A stretch of 64,000 bases of DNA from Duganella aceris (GCF_011090165.1 NZ_JAADJT010000010.1:247154-311153); one strand, 5' to 3'. Positions 26,941 through 35,635 are shown, counted from the stretch's first letter. Notes: generated from the sequence alone by a model not told the origin. Made by a program: numbers and translations.

Positions 26941-26996
26941 GCCCCCGCTGAGCGCGTCGGCCCCGGCGCGGGCCGAAGTTTCGCCGCCCGCCGCCG

Positions 26997-27494
26997 CTAG
27001 TCCGGCTTGTAGCGGTCGCTGGACGAGGACCAGTCGGGGCGTTTTTCGACCGGCACGTCGTCCTGGTTGAAGCTGTCCAGCAGTTTCAGCGACTTGGCGT
27101 CGTACAGGACTTCGCGGCCGGCGAAGTGGCTGCCGCCGCAGTCGATGACGATGCGGCTGCCTTTTTTCCAGAACCAGAAGTCGCGGATGAAGGGCTCGCA
27201 CTTGATCGCGCGCGACTTGCCGTCGCGGTACAGGCGCACCTCGCTGGCGCCGGGCTCGGACTCTCCCTGGGCCGGGGCGGCGCCCATGACCAGCCAGGCG
27301 GCCGTCTCGCCGTCCGGCGCCAGCTTGGCGTTGGCGGCGCGCGCCGGCTGCTCGACCAGCAGTTCCTTGCCGGCCGAGGTGACCAGATGGACCTTGCCGC
27401 CGTCGTCCACGTAGACCTGCTTCAGCGCCGCCGCCTGCGCCTGGGCGCACAGCGCCAGCAGGGCCACGCCTAGCGCTTGGGTGATGCGTTTCAT
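26997..27494 (-). CDS. Secreted hypothetical protein
   Basis: A 165-residue protein with a clear Sec signal peptide (MKRITQALGVALLALCAQAQA, cleavage near residue 22). The mature part looks like beta strands resembling a truncated propeller (LVTSAGKELLVE, AKLAPDGETAAWLVMG, SEVRLYRDGKSRAIKC) with two Cys (about residues 99 and 119) that could form a disulfide. I do not recognise a named family. It lies just upstream of leuS on the same strand with 107 bp between, so it may share that region's transcription. Confidence 0.65.
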   Translation of the reverse strand: MKRITQALGVALLALCAQAQAAALKQVYVDDGGKVHLVTSAGKELLVEQPARAANAKLAPDGETAAWLVMGAAPAQGESEPGASEVRLYRDGKSRAIKCEPFIRDFWFWKKGSRIVIDCGGSHFAGREVLYDAKSLKLLDSFNQDDVPVEKRPDWSSSSDRYKPD

Positions 27495-27756
27495 GTCGCC
27501 TCCGTCGCCAGATTGATCTCCTGGGCCAGCATACCCGAGCCGCGCCGCCCGCTCCGCACGGTTCGCCGCACGCGGCAGGAGCGGCAGGAGCGGCAGCGGC
27601 GGCAGCGCCGTGGTGGCGGCGCCGATGGGGCGCGGGCGCCACGGCGGGCGGGGCGCGGCATCGGCGCGGCGGCGCGGGTAGCTGCGGCAGGGGCAGGCCT
27701 CGCTGCTGCTTGGGGCGCGCGGCGCCGCCGGCCGGGCGGCGTGGCATACTTGGCGT

Positions 27757-28695
27757 ATGCACTATCGCGAATATCCTCCCCATCCGGCGCTGGCGGCGCA
27801 CGTCGACTGCCTGTGGGCGGCGCGCGCGCCGGCCGTCGCGCCCGGGGACGTGCATACGCACCGGGTCCTGCCGGACAATTGCGTCGACATCCTGTGGCAG
27901 GACGGCGGCCAGCCCGGTTTCGCGGTCGGCATGATGAGCCGCGCGATCCTGGTCGCCAGCGAGCGGCCGGTGCTGACCTTGGCGGTGCGCTTCAAGCCCG
28001 GCGCGGCGCGCGTTTTCCTAGCCGCGCCGCTGCACGCGCTGACCGACCAGCGCGCCGACATCGACCTGCTGTGGGGCCGCAGCGACGCCGACCAGCTGAC
28101 CGACGCGCTGTGGACCGATGAGCTGCCCGAGCGCGCGCGCCTGGCGCTGATCGAGCGCGCGCTACTGCGGCGGCTGGGCGCGGCCGGCGTCGCAGTGGCC
28201 ACGGGCCGCGCGGACGCGACGGGCTTTGCGCCCGGCCTGGCGCGGGCCGCAGCGCGCCCGGCAGGCTCGGCGGGCGCGACGGGCGCGGCGGGCGGCGCGG
28301 CGAGCGCGGGGATCATGGCGGGCGCTGTCGGCCGAACCGCCGCCGCGCCGCCGGGCGGTGTGCTGGTCCAGCGCGCGCTGCGGGCGCTGGACGCCAGCAA
28401 CGGCGGCTTGCGCATCGAAGACCTGGCGGCGACGTTGGGCGTCTCGCGCCAGCACCTCGCCGCGCAGTTCCGCGACCAGGTCGGGCTGTCGCCCAAGCTG
28501 TACGCGCGCATCTGCCGCTTCCGCCGCGCCACGGCCGCGCTGAAGACCGCCCCGGCGCGGGCGGCCGGCACCCCGGACTGGGCGCAACTGGCGCTCGACT
28601 GCGGCTACTTCGACCAATCCCACCTGATCCACGACTTCCAGGAATTCGCCGCCAGCACGCCCGAGCGATTCCATTTTTCCAATCGCCCCGGCTGA
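27757..28695 (+). CDS. AraC-family transcriptional regulator
   Basis: A 312-residue protein. The N-terminal half (about 1-150) matches the sensor domain often found in short AraC regulators (YREYPPHPALAAHVDCLWAA, HRVLPDNCVDILW). The C-terminal HTH pair is at about 205-300, with IEDLAATLGVSRQHLAAQFRD and the second helix region CGYFDQSHLIHDFQEF. Between them (about 160-212) is an Ala/Gly/Arg-rich low-complexity linker unlike usual family members. Targets are unknown; the VOC gene just downstream is a candidate. The 262-bp region before it is GC-rich with short GGCAGGAGC-like repeats. Confidence 0.85.
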   Translation: MHYREYPPHPALAAHVDCLWAARAPAVAPGDVHTHRVLPDNCVDILWQDGGQPGFAVGMMSRAILVASERPVLTLAVRFKPGAARVFLAAPLHALTDQRADIDLLWGRSDADQLTDALWTDELPERARLALIERALLRRLGAAGVAVATGRADATGFAPGLARAAARPAGSAGATGAAGGAASAGIMAGAVGRTAAAPPGGVLVQRALRALDASNGGLRIEDLAATLGVSRQHLAAQFRDQVGLSPKLYARICRFRRATAALKTAPARAAGTPDWAQLALDCGYFDQSHLIHDFQEFAASTPERFHFSNRPG

Positions 28696-28739
28696 CGATG
28701 TGCCAAGATGATGTTTTCAACATCTTTGCGGAGAAGAGC

Positions 28740-29105
28740 ATGATCAAGGGATTACGTACAGTGGCATATCCGGTGGCCGACCTGGCCGCCGCCAAGGCGT
28801 GGTACGCACAGGTGTTCGACACCGCGCCGTATTTCGACCAGCCGTTCTACGTCGGCTTCAACATCGGCGGCTTCGAGCTGGGACTGATCCCGGACGGCAC
28901 GCCGGGCACCGCCGGCAGCATGGTCTACTGGGGCGTCGACGGCATCGACGCCGAAGTGGCCCGCATCACCGCGCTGGGCGCGACGCCGCAGGGCGCCATC
29001 CAGGACGTCGGCGACGGCATCCGGACGGTGGAACTGGCCGACCCGTTCGGCAACCTGCTTTGCCTGATCGACAACCCGCACTTCGATTTGACAGCGGTGC
29101 GCTAA
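28740..29105 (+). CDS. VOC (glyoxalase/bleomycin-resistance) superfamily protein
   Basis: A 121-residue protein with the paired beta-alpha-beta-beta-beta modules of the VOC fold: RTVAYPVADLAAAKAWYAQVF in the first and VELADPFGNLLCLIDNP in the second. Members are metal-dependent lyases, isomerases or binding proteins; the substrate is unknown. The ATG at 28740 has GGAG seven bases upstream and gives the standard start MIKGLRT. It follows the AraC gene by 44 bp on the same strand. Confidence 0.8.
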   Translation: MIKGLRTVAYPVADLAAAKAWYAQVFDTAPYFDQPFYVGFNIGGFELGLIPDGTPGTAGSMVYWGVDGIDAEVARITALGATPQGAIQDVGDGIRTVELADPFGNLLCLIDNPHFDLTAVR

Positions 29106-29150
29106 CGAATGTGGCACACTACTGCCTCTGCAAAATAAAGAGGTAGCGCC

Positions 29151-29999
29151 ATGTCCCGCCGTAACGCCAATCCGATCAAATCGCCCGAGCAAATCGTCCT
29201 GGCGCGCGTCGCCGCCCAGCTGGCGGCCGACGTGCTGACCATGATCGGCCCGCACATCAAGCCCGGCGTCAGCACCGCCTACCTCGACCAGCTGTGCAAC
29301 GACTACATCGTCAACGTGCAGCAGGCGATACCGGCCAACGTCGGCTACGGCGGCTTCCCGGCCACGGTGTGCAGCTCGGTCAACCACGTGGTCTGCCACG
29401 GCATCCCGTCGGAACAGCTGATCCTCAAGAACGGCGACATCATCAACATCGACGTCGCCGTCATCAAGGACGGCTGGCACGGCGACACCAGCCGCATGTA
29501 CTACGTCGGCGAGCCGTCGAAGTCGGCGCGCAAGCTGGTCGAGACCACCTACGCGGCGATGTGGGCCGGCATCCGCGCCGTCAAGCCGCGCGCGACGCTG
29601 GGCGATGTCGGCTTCGCGATCCAGACCGTGGCCGAGAAGGCCGGCTACAGCGTGGTGCTGGACTACTGCGGCCACGGCATCGGCATGGTCTACCACGAGG
29701 AGCCGCAGGTGACGCACTACGGCCGTCCGGGCCAGGGCATCGTGCTCAAGCCGGGCATGCTGTTCACGATCGAGCCGATGATCAACGCCGGCAAGGCGGC
29801 GACCAGGGAATTGAGCGACGGCTGGACCGTCGAGACGCGCGACAAATCGCTGTCGGCGCAATGGGAGCACATGGTGCTGGTGACCGACACCGGCTTCGAG
29901 GTGCTGACGCTGGCGCCCGGCGAGACCGGCGCCAAGGCGCAGATCCCGAACGCGGTGCCGGCCGGCGCCGAAGCCCCGGCCGCGCCTAGCGCAGCGTAA
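29151..29999 (+). CDS. map: Methionine aminopeptidase, type I
   Basis: A 282-residue enzyme that removes the initiator Met. Metal ligands are visible: D in NIDVAVIKDGWHGDTSR (two Asp), H in CGHGIGMVYHEEP, E in FTIEPMI, and E in QWEHMVLV. The NHVVCHGIP stretch carries the substrate-side His. An extra Ala/Pro-rich tail (about 255-282) extends beyond the usual 264 residues. The 3' end overlaps the convergent barstar gene by 14 bases. rpsB and tsf, often beside map, are not near, so this may be a second or relocated copy. Confidence 0.95.
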   Translation: MSRRNANPIKSPEQIVLARVAAQLAADVLTMIGPHIKPGVSTAYLDQLCNDYIVNVQQAIPANVGYGGFPATVCSSVNHVVCHGIPSEQLILKNGDIINIDVAVIKDGWHGDTSRMYYVGEPSKSARKLVETTYAAMWAGIRAVKPRATLGDVGFAIQTVAEKAGYSVVLDYCGHGIGMVYHEEPQVTHYGRPGQGIVLKPGMLFTIEPMINAGKAATRELSDGWTVETRDKSLSAQWEHMVLVTDTGFEVLTLAPGETGAKAQIPNAVPAGAEAPAAPSAA

Positions 30000-30312
30000 G
30001 CTTCAGGGCCGGCTTCTCGCCGTAGTCGTCATAGCGTTCGTTGATGCCGGCCACGCAGTACGTCACCTCTTCCAGGATATCCGGCGCGGCGGCCCGCATC
30101 GCCGCCGCGTCCTGGATGACGATCTCCAGCACCTCGTTCGGCTTCAGGCGGAATTTGCTCATGCCGTCTTCGTCGCGCAGATAGCTGAGGCAATCGACCC
30201 AGGCGTCCATCGTGTTGGCGTAAGTATCGGGAAAGCCCAGCGCGGCCTTGCAGGCGGCGTGAAAGCTGGTGAAGTCGGTGATCGCGGCGCCGTTCAGTTC
30301 TGCGGTGGCCAT
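29986..30312 (-). CDS. Barstar-family RNase inhibitor-like protein
   Basis: A 108-residue protein resembling barstar: ELNGAAITDFTSFHAACKAALGFPDTYANTMDAWVDCLSYL matches the N-terminal strand-helix with the family's GFP..Y..N.DA..D.L pattern. Barstar blocks the RNase barnase by covering its active site. No barnase gene is visible here, so this is an orphan that may inhibit a distant or incoming nuclease. It begins one base after the exbD stop, so it is probably part of the dapB-exbB-exbD operon, and it overlaps map tail-to-tail. Confidence 0.75.
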   Translation of the reverse strand: MATAELNGAAITDFTSFHAACKAALGFPDTYANTMDAWVDCLSYLRDEDGMSKFRLKPNEVLEIVIQDAAAMRAAAPDILEEVTYCVAGINERYDDYGEKPALKLTLR

Positions 30313-30313
30313 A

Positions 30314-30739
30314 TTATTTTTTCTCCTTGGGGTCGGTGACGAAGCCCAATTTGCTTAATCCATTCGCCTGCGCCGCCGCCATCACCTGCGCCACCACTTC
30401 GTAGCGGGTGTCCTTGTCGGCGCGCAGTTGCAGTTCCGGCTGCGGCTCCAGCTTGGCCGCGTCGATCAGCCGCGCCTCCAGCGCGCTCTGCTCGACCGGA
30501 TCGTTGTTCCAGAAGATCTTGCCCTTGCCGTCGATCGACAGCGTGACCGTGGCCGCCGGCTGGGCCGGCGCGCTTTGCGCCTGCGCCTTCGGCAGCTCCA
30601 GCTGGACCGCGCTGGTGAACATCGGCGCGCTGAGGATGAAGATCACCAGCAGCACCAGCATCACGTCCACCATCGGCGTGACGTTGATGTCGGCCATCGG
30701 ACCCGGATTGCGGTGGTGGTTGAATGCGCCAAAGCTCAT
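30314..30739 (-). CDS. exbD: ExbD/TolR-family biopolymer transport protein
   Basis: A 141-residue membrane protein with a short cytoplasmic N-terminus, one membrane span (about 22-42) containing the proton-conducting Asp in PMVDVMLVLLVIFI, and a periplasmic domain. With ExbB and TonB it uses the proton gradient to power outer-membrane transport. It lies 19 bp after exbB. The tonB gene is far away at 61.9 kb; TolR function cannot be ruled out, but no tolA/tolB is near. Confidence 0.88.
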   Translation of the reverse strand: MSFGAFNHHRNPGPMADINVTPMVDVMLVLLVIFILSAPMFTSAVQLELPKAQAQSAPAQPAATVTLSIDGKGKIFWNNDPVEQSALEARLIDAAKLEPQPELQLRADKDTRYEVVAQVMAAAQANGLSKLGFVTDPKEKK

Positions 30740-30758
30740 GCTTGCTCCCGGCAGTGAC

Positions 30759-31430
30759 TTATTTGGTTAAATACGCGTGCAGGTCGTGCGCGAAGGCGTC
30801 CAGCTCGGCCAGCGTGAGCCGGTTGACGCGGTTGAAACCGTTATACGCCAGCACCGCCGGTATCGCCACCACCAGCCCGACGGCGGTCATGATCAGCGCC
30901 TCGCCCACCGGGCCGGCCACTTTGTCGATCTGCACCGTGCCGTGCGACGACACGTTCGCCAGCGCGTGGTAGATGCCCCAGACGGTGCCCAGCAGGCCGA
31001 CGAAGGGCGCGGTGGCGCCGATCGACGCCAGCAGGGTCAGGCCGCCTTCGAGGCGGTTGGTCGACGCCTGGATCGCCACCCGCAGCACCCGCGTCACTTG
31101 CGCCGCGTGGTTCATTTCGCCGCCCAGCGACGGCCGCTCGGCCGCTTTCAGCTGCGCCGCACCGGAATGCGCCAGCGGCGTATAGATCTGTTCCGGGTCG
31201 GCCAGCGACAGCGCGGCGACGCCGTCCTGCATCGTCGGCGCCTCCCAGAACGCCTGCACCGCCGGCGCGCTGCGGCGGATGCGGAACGCGGCATAGGCCT
31301 TGGCCAGGATGAAGAACCAGCTCACCAGCGACATCGCCAGCAGCACGAACGCCACCGCGTGGCTGATGCCGTCGCCCTGCGCCCAGAAGCGGGACAGGGT
31401 GAACTGGCTGTCGGCGGCGATGGGGTTCAT
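30759..31430 (-). CDS. exbB: ExbB/TolQ/MotA-family proton channel protein
   Basis: A 223-residue, three-span membrane protein: span 1 about 22-45, and the paired spans about 125-150 and 170-195 with GLLGTVWGIYHAL and ALIMTAVGLVVAIPAVLAYN, the ExbB signature. ATG 31430 shares its A with the dapB stop (TGATG), so translation is coupled to dapB. ExbB forms the pentamer through which ExbD works. Coupling to dapB, a lysine/peptidoglycan gene, is a gene order I take to be lineage-specific. Confidence 0.9.
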   Translation of the reverse strand: MNPIAADSQFTLSRFWAQGDGISHAVAFVLLAMSLVSWFFILAKAYAAFRIRRSAPAVQAFWEAPTMQDGVAALSLADPEQIYTPLAHSGAAQLKAAERPSLGGEMNHAAQVTRVLRVAIQASTNRLEGGLTLLASIGATAPFVGLLGTVWGIYHALANVSSHGTVQIDKVAGPVGEALIMTAVGLVVAIPAVLAYNGFNRVNRLTLAELDAFAHDLHAYLTK

Positions 31431-32233
31431 CAGGTGTTCAGTCCCAGGACGTCGTACATGTCGAACAGGCCGGTCGGCTTGTCGGCCAGGAAGCGGCAGG
31501 CGCGCAGCGCGCCGTTGGCGTAGGTGACGCGGCTGCTGGATTTGTGGCTGATCTCGATGCGCTCGCCGATGCCGGCGAACAGCACGGTGTGGTCGCCGAC
31601 GATGTCGCCGCCGCGGATGGTGGCGAAGCCGATCGACGACGGATCGCGCTCGCCGGTCACGCCTTCGCGCGCGAACACGCCGCATTGCTGCAGGTCGCGG
31701 CCCAGCGCGTCGGCGATCACTTCGCCCATTTTCAGCGCGGTGCCGGACGGCGCGTCGACCTTGAAGCGGTGGTGCGCCTCGATCACTTCGATGTCGTAGC
31801 CGGTGGCCAGCGCCTTGGCCGCCTGCTCCAGCAGCTTCATCGTGACGTTGACGCCGACGCTGAAGTTGGGCGAGAACACGATCGCGGTCCGCTCGGCCGC
31901 CGCGACGATGGCGGCCTTGCCGGCGTCGTCGAAACCGGTGGTGCCGATCACCAGCTTGATGCCGTGTTCGGCGCAATACGCGAGATGTTGCAGCGTCGCT
32001 TCCGGACGGGTGAAGTCGATCAGGTAGTGCGCGCCGGCCAGGCCCGTGGCCAGGTCCGACTCCACCGCCACGCCGGACGGCTGGCCGAGGAAGGCGGCGG
32101 CGTCGGCCGCCTCGTTGCCGGCGCGGTCGAGGGCGCCGGACAGGCGCGCGTCGGCGGCGTCCCGCACCGCTTCGATCAGGATGCGGCCCATGCGGCCGCC
32201 GGCGCCGGCGATGGCGATGTTCAGTTCGGTCAT
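31430..32233 (-). CDS. dapB: 4-hydroxy-tetrahydrodipicolinate reductase
   Basis: A 267-residue enzyme of lysine/diaminopimelate biosynthesis that reduces the DapA product with NAD(P)H. The dinucleotide-binding loop is IAGAGGRMGRILIEA, followed by the conserved GTTGFDD, the catalytic EAHHRFKVDAPSGTA and the C-terminal FATIRGGDIVGDHTVLFAG. Length and motifs are standard. It lies 13 bp after bamE. Confidence 0.97.
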   Translation of the reverse strand: MTELNIAIAGAGGRMGRILIEAVRDAADARLSGALDRAGNEAADAAAFLGQPSGVAVESDLATGLAGAHYLIDFTRPEATLQHLAYCAEHGIKLVIGTTGFDDAGKAAIVAAAERTAIVFSPNFSVGVNVTMKLLEQAAKALATGYDIEVIEAHHRFKVDAPSGTALKMGEVIADALGRDLQQCGVFAREGVTGERDPSSIGFATIRGGDIVGDHTVLFAGIGERIEISHKSSSRVTYANGALRACRFLADKPTGLFDMYDVLGLNT

Positions 32234-32246
32234 GCGTGGTTCCTTG

Positions 32247-32885
32247 TTATTTCTTTTCCGTGCCCACCGAGACGCCCACCGGGGACGCGGCGGCGTTGTC
32301 GTTACCGGCCGGCAGCGGCGCGGTGTTGCCCACCGGCTTGGCGTCGGGCGCGTCCGGGTTTTTCTTCAGCTTGGGCGCCGGACCGGCGATGCGGGCGATG
32401 TATTCTTTTTCGGTCGGCAGGTTGCCGCCTTCCCAGCGCGCCACTTTGCCGTCGGCGTCGAAGAACACGATCACGCGGCTGGTGGTGATTTCGCCGTTGC
32501 CCTTGGCCATGCGGAACGCGTAGTCCCAGCGGTTGCCGTGGAACGGATCGGCCAGCAGCGCGGTGCCGAAGATGAAGCGCACCTGCTCGCGCGTCATGCC
32601 GACTTTCAATTGGGACAACATTTCCTCGGAAACGAAGTTACCTTGCTGGATGTCCGGGCGATACGGCGAGAAGAACCACATGAACTTCTGCAGCGGGGTG
32701 ATGGTGGTGGTTTGCGCGCCTTTGCTGGCGTCCAGCGTGACACCGGTTTCCTTCACCTGGTTCGATTTCTCGCCCAGCGTGGTATTGGAGGCACAGCCGC
32801 CCAGCGCCAGCGCGATGCACGCGACGGCCGCTGCGGAGGTGTGACGGTGCAGCAAAGACTGCGATAAAGCCTGGGTGAAGCGCAT
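32247..32885 (-). CDS. bamE: Outer-membrane protein assembly factor BamE
   Basis: A 212-residue lipoprotein with signal peptide and lipobox LGGC (about residue 31). The SmpA/OmlA core follows: PYRPDIQQGNFVSEEMLSQLKVGMTREQVRFIFGTALLADPFH. BamE supports the BamA complex in folding outer-membrane proteins. The long C-terminal tail (about 165-212) is Pro/Ala-rich and beyond the core fold. ATG 32885 has GAGGA upstream; an in-frame TTG at 32897 is less likely. Divergent from fur, with 235 bp between, an arrangement conserved in betaproteobacteria. Confidence 0.95.
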   Translation of the reverse strand: MRFTQALSQSLLHRHTSAAAVACIALALGGCASNTTLGEKSNQVKETGVTLDASKGAQTTTITPLQKFMWFFSPYRPDIQQGNFVSEEMLSQLKVGMTREQVRFIFGTALLADPFHGNRWDYAFRMAKGNGEITTSRVIVFFDADGKVARWEGGNLPTEKEYIARIAGPAPKLKKNPDAPDAKPVGNTAPLPAGNDNAAASPVGVSVGTEKK

Positions 32886-33120
32886 AAGTGTCCTCAATCT
32901 GGTCGAGCGGAAATGCCGAAAAACGCTATATCATAAAGCACGCGGTGCGAAGCAGGGCATTATCCCGTAAAACCGCGCTTATGTCCTTGTTTTACAAAGC
33001 ACAAATGTAAAACATTGCAAAGCCGGACGCGGCCGGGCGCGGCGAATAGGAGGTGCGGCGCCTGCCGGAGTGCGTTAAACTGTGGGCTAGCTATCGCCAA
33101 CCACACAAAGAGTCTCCAAC

Positions 33121-33549
33121 ATGGGTAACAATCCGACCGATCTGAAGGCCAGCGGCCTGAAAGCCACGCTGCCACGCCTCAAAATCCTGGACATCTTCCA
33201 GAATAGCGAAGTGCGCCACCTGACCGCCGAGGATGTTTACAAGATCCTGCTGGCCGACAATATGGATGTGGGCCTGGCCACCGTCTACCGGGTGCTGACC
33301 CAGTTCGAGCAGGCCGGCCTGCTGAACCGCAACCATTTCGAGACCGGCAAGGCCATCTTCGAGCTGAACGAGGGGTCGCACCACGACCACCTGGTGTGTC
33401 TGGATTGCGGCCGGGTGGAAGAGTTCTTCGACGAGGAGATCGAGAGCCGCCAGCAGCTGGTGGCCAAGGAGCGCGGCTTCAAGATCGCCGAGCACGCGCT
33501 GGCGATCTACGGCAACTGCACCAAGACCGCCTGCCCGCACCGTCCGTAG
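33121..33549 (+). CDS. fur: Ferric uptake regulator Fur
   Basis: A 142-residue iron-responsive repressor. The winged HTH (about 10-85) includes GLKATLPRLKILDIF and VGLATVYRVLTQFEQAGLL, and the metal-binding C-terminus has GSHHDHLVCLDCGRVEEF. With Fe(II) it binds 19-bp boxes and shuts off iron uptake; candidate targets in this window are at 61.5-61.6 and 63.2 kb. I see no strong Fur box before fur itself. The stop codon touches the first base of the 86-bp palindrome. Confidence 0.97.
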   Translation: MGNNPTDLKASGLKATLPRLKILDIFQNSEVRHLTAEDVYKILLADNMDVGLATVYRVLTQFEQAGLLNRNHFETGKAIFELNEGSHHDHLVCLDCGRVEEFFDEEIESRQQLVAKERGFKIAEHALAIYGNCTKTACPHRP

Positions 33550-33634
33550 GGGGTCAAGTCTGACATTCGTACACGGGCTCTACCGTAACGTTCGCTACGG
33601 AAGAGCCCGTGTACGAATGTCAGACTTGACCCCC
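33549..33634. repeat. 86-bp near-perfect palindrome overlapping the hrcA 3' end
   Basis: Arms of 42 bp around a 2-base centre, with only two mismatches near the centre; the outer sequence is GGGGGTCAAGTCTGACATTC. It overlaps the last base of fur and supplies the last codons and TGA of the convergent hrcA (33620). Its sequence is related to the palindrome at 37094-37179 (shared GACATTCG.ACACG and CCGTA.CG at equal positions). Confidence 0.9.
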
Positions 33635-34645
33635 ATGGCTCAGCGCGTTCGATAACAGTTTGGCGGTGATATCGACGATCGGTATCACCCGCTCATACGC
33701 CATCCGCGTCGGGCCGATCACCCCCAGCGTGCCGACGATCTTGCCGTTGGCCATGTACGGCGCGGTGACCACGCTCATCTCGTCCATCGGCACCAGGCTC
33801 GATTCGCCGCCGATGTAGATCTGCACCCCGCTGGCCTTGCTCGACACGTCGAGCAACTGCATCAGCCCGGTCTTCTGCTCGAACATGTCGAACATCTGCC
33901 GCAGCGACGTCATGTTGGACGACAAATCGCTGACCGACAGCAGGTTGCGCTCGCCGGAGATCACCATGTCCTCCGAATTGTCCGCCATCGCCTCGCTGCC
34001 CGCCTCCACCGCCGCCTGCATCAGCCGGCCCATGTCGTCGCGCAACTGCCGCACTTCGTTCTGCAACCGCGTGTGCACCTCGTCGAACGCCAGCCCGCCG
34101 TAGTTCTGGTTGATGTAGTTGGCCGACTGGATCAGCTGGGTCGGGCTGTAGTCGACGTCGGTCAGCAGCAGCCGGTTTTGCACGTCGCCGGTCGGGCCGA
34201 CGATCACCAGCAAAATGCGTTTTTCGCCCAGCCGCAGGAATTCGATCTGCTGGAACACCGATTCGCGCCGCGGACTGAGCACCACGCCGGCGAACTGCGA
34301 CAGCGACGACAGCATCTGCGCCGCGTTGGCGATCATCTTCTGCGGCTGCGGCGCCTGCAGCCGCATGCGCGATTCGACCGAGTGCTCGTCGAGGTGCTGC
34401 ACCGTCAGCAAGGTGTCGACGAAGATGCGGTAGCCGCGCGGCGTCGGCACCCGTCCGGCCGAGGTGTGCGGGCTGGCGACGTAGCCCAGCTCCTCCAGGT
34501 CGGCCATGATGTTGCGGATGGTGGCGGGCGACAGGTCGAGGCCGGAAATCTTGGAGAGCGCGCGCGAGCCTACCGGCTGGCCGTCCGCGATATAGCGTTC
34601 CACCAGGGCTTTGAGCAGGGTTTGGGCGCGAGTGTCGAGTTGCAT
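33620..34645 (-). CDS. hrcA: Heat-inducible transcription repressor HrcA
   Basis: A 341-residue repressor of heat-shock genes. An N-terminal winged HTH (MQLDTRAQTLLKALVERYI, then SRALSKISGLDLSPATIRNIM) precedes a GAF-like dimer domain ending in IGPTRMAYERVIPIVDITAKLLS. HrcA normally binds CIRCE elements upstream of groESL or dnaK; none is visible before hrcA here. The last residues (GGQV) and the stop come from the 86-bp palindrome, so this C-terminus may differ from relatives. ATG 34645 was chosen because an upstream extension is non-homologous. Confidence 0.95.
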   Translation of the reverse strand: MQLDTRAQTLLKALVERYIADGQPVGSRALSKISGLDLSPATIRNIMADLEELGYVASPHTSAGRVPTPRGYRIFVDTLLTVQHLDEHSVESRMRLQAPQPQKMIANAAQMLSSLSQFAGVVLSPRRESVFQQIEFLRLGEKRILLVIVGPTGDVQNRLLLTDVDYSPTQLIQSANYINQNYGGLAFDEVHTRLQNEVRQLRDDMGRLMQAAVEAGSEAMADNSEDMVISGERNLLSVSDLSSNMTSLRQMFDMFEQKTGLMQLLDVSSKASGVQIYIGGESSLVPMDEMSVVTAPYMANGKIVGTLGVIGPTRMAYERVIPIVDITAKLLSNALSHGGQV

Positions 34646-34722
34646 TGCTGTCTTTATGATGGCCGGTGTGAAGGTCCGCTTATTATGCACGCTCCGCGCC
34701 GGACGGGGGCCGCCGCGTGGCG

Positions 34723-35430
34723 TCAATGCCGCATCTGTTCCCTTACCCAGGCCAGAAGCTGGTCGAAACCGCTGCAGATCGCGTCCGGCGTCACCCCCGC
34801 CGCCAGGTGGGCGTCGCCGCCGGCGCGGTTCATCCACACCGCGCGCAGGCCGGCGCCCTGGGCGCCCTGCACGTCCAGCCGCAGGTCGTCGCCGACGTAC
34901 ACCGCGTCCCGCGGCGCCACCCCCATCGCGTCGCAGGCGGCCAGGAAGATCGCCGGGTCCGGCTTGGCGCGGCCGAACCGGGCCGAGGCCAGCGCATACT
35001 CGAAATGGTGGTGCAGGCCGATCACCTCCAGGTCGGCGTTGCCGTTGGTGATCACGCCCAGCCGCAACATCCCCTGCAGCAGCGGCAGCACCGGCAGCAC
35101 GTCGGGATACGGCGTGACGGCGTTGCGCAGCACATTGAAATGCGCCATCGCGCCATCGATCGCGGCCGGATCCTCGCCGGTCTCGGCGAACACGTGCTGC
35201 AGCGCGACGCGGCGCAGCTGGTACAGATCGGCCACCAGCTCCGGCCGGTGTTCCAGCAGCGCCAGGCGGCGCGCGCGCAATTCGGCGATGCTGAACGCGG
35301 CCGCCACCCGCGGGGCGCGTTCGGCCAGCCAGGCGTGCCAGCTGAGCTCCGCCGCCGCGATCACCGGGCCGATCGGCCACAGGGTGTCGTCGAGGTCGAA
35401 CAGCAGGGCAAGCGGGCGGCGTGGCGTCAT
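34723..35430 (-). CDS. HAD-superfamily hydrolase
   Basis: A 235-residue phosphatase-like protein with all four HAD motifs: LLFDLDDTLW (nucleophile Asp), VITNGN, K in RAKPDPAIF, and VYVGDDLRLD. The helical cap (about 20-95) makes it a C1-type enzyme of the YjjG / 2-haloacid dehalogenase-like branch. Likely a small-molecule phosphatase acting on nucleotides or sugar phosphates; substrate not predictable. It lies 77 bp upstream of hrcA on the same strand. Confidence 0.85.
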   Translation of the reverse strand: MTPRRPLALLFDLDDTLWPIGPVIAAAELSWHAWLAERAPRVAAAFSIAELRARRLALLEHRPELVADLYQLRRVALQHVFAETGEDPAAIDGAMAHFNVLRNAVTPYPDVLPVLPLLQGMLRLGVITNGNADLEVIGLHHHFEYALASARFGRAKPDPAIFLAACDAMGVAPRDAVYVGDDLRLDVQGAQGAGLRAVWMNRAGGDAHLAAGVTPDAICSGFDQLLAWVREQMRH

Positions 35431-35635
35431 GGCGGTCGGTCTCAGAGTGGGCGTCGGCGTATTGTCGCACCGATCGCCCCGGCCGGCGACGCGCGCTGTA
35501 TCCGCCCCGGCGACACAAGCTGTTACATCCATTGGCGGCCCCGCGTTACTAAATGCACTAAAATACGGCCCACACCGTGTAAGATGCTGCACCCGTGCGT
35601 GCCGCCGGCCCTATTCGATTTGGAGAGAGATTTTT

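Noticed and set aside
26890..26996. T-box or leader-peptide control before leuS
   Set aside because: No specifier loop, Leu-codon run or T-box sequence was seen; only the short inverted repeat around TATAAT.
26890..27861. Upstream extension of the leuS frame
   Set aside because: It passes through the hypothetical secreted-protein gene and its translation resembles no synthetase; MQDKYSP at 26889 is the usual LeuS start.
34646..34722. CIRCE element before hrcA
   Set aside because: No TTAGCACTC / GAGTGCTAA pair is present.
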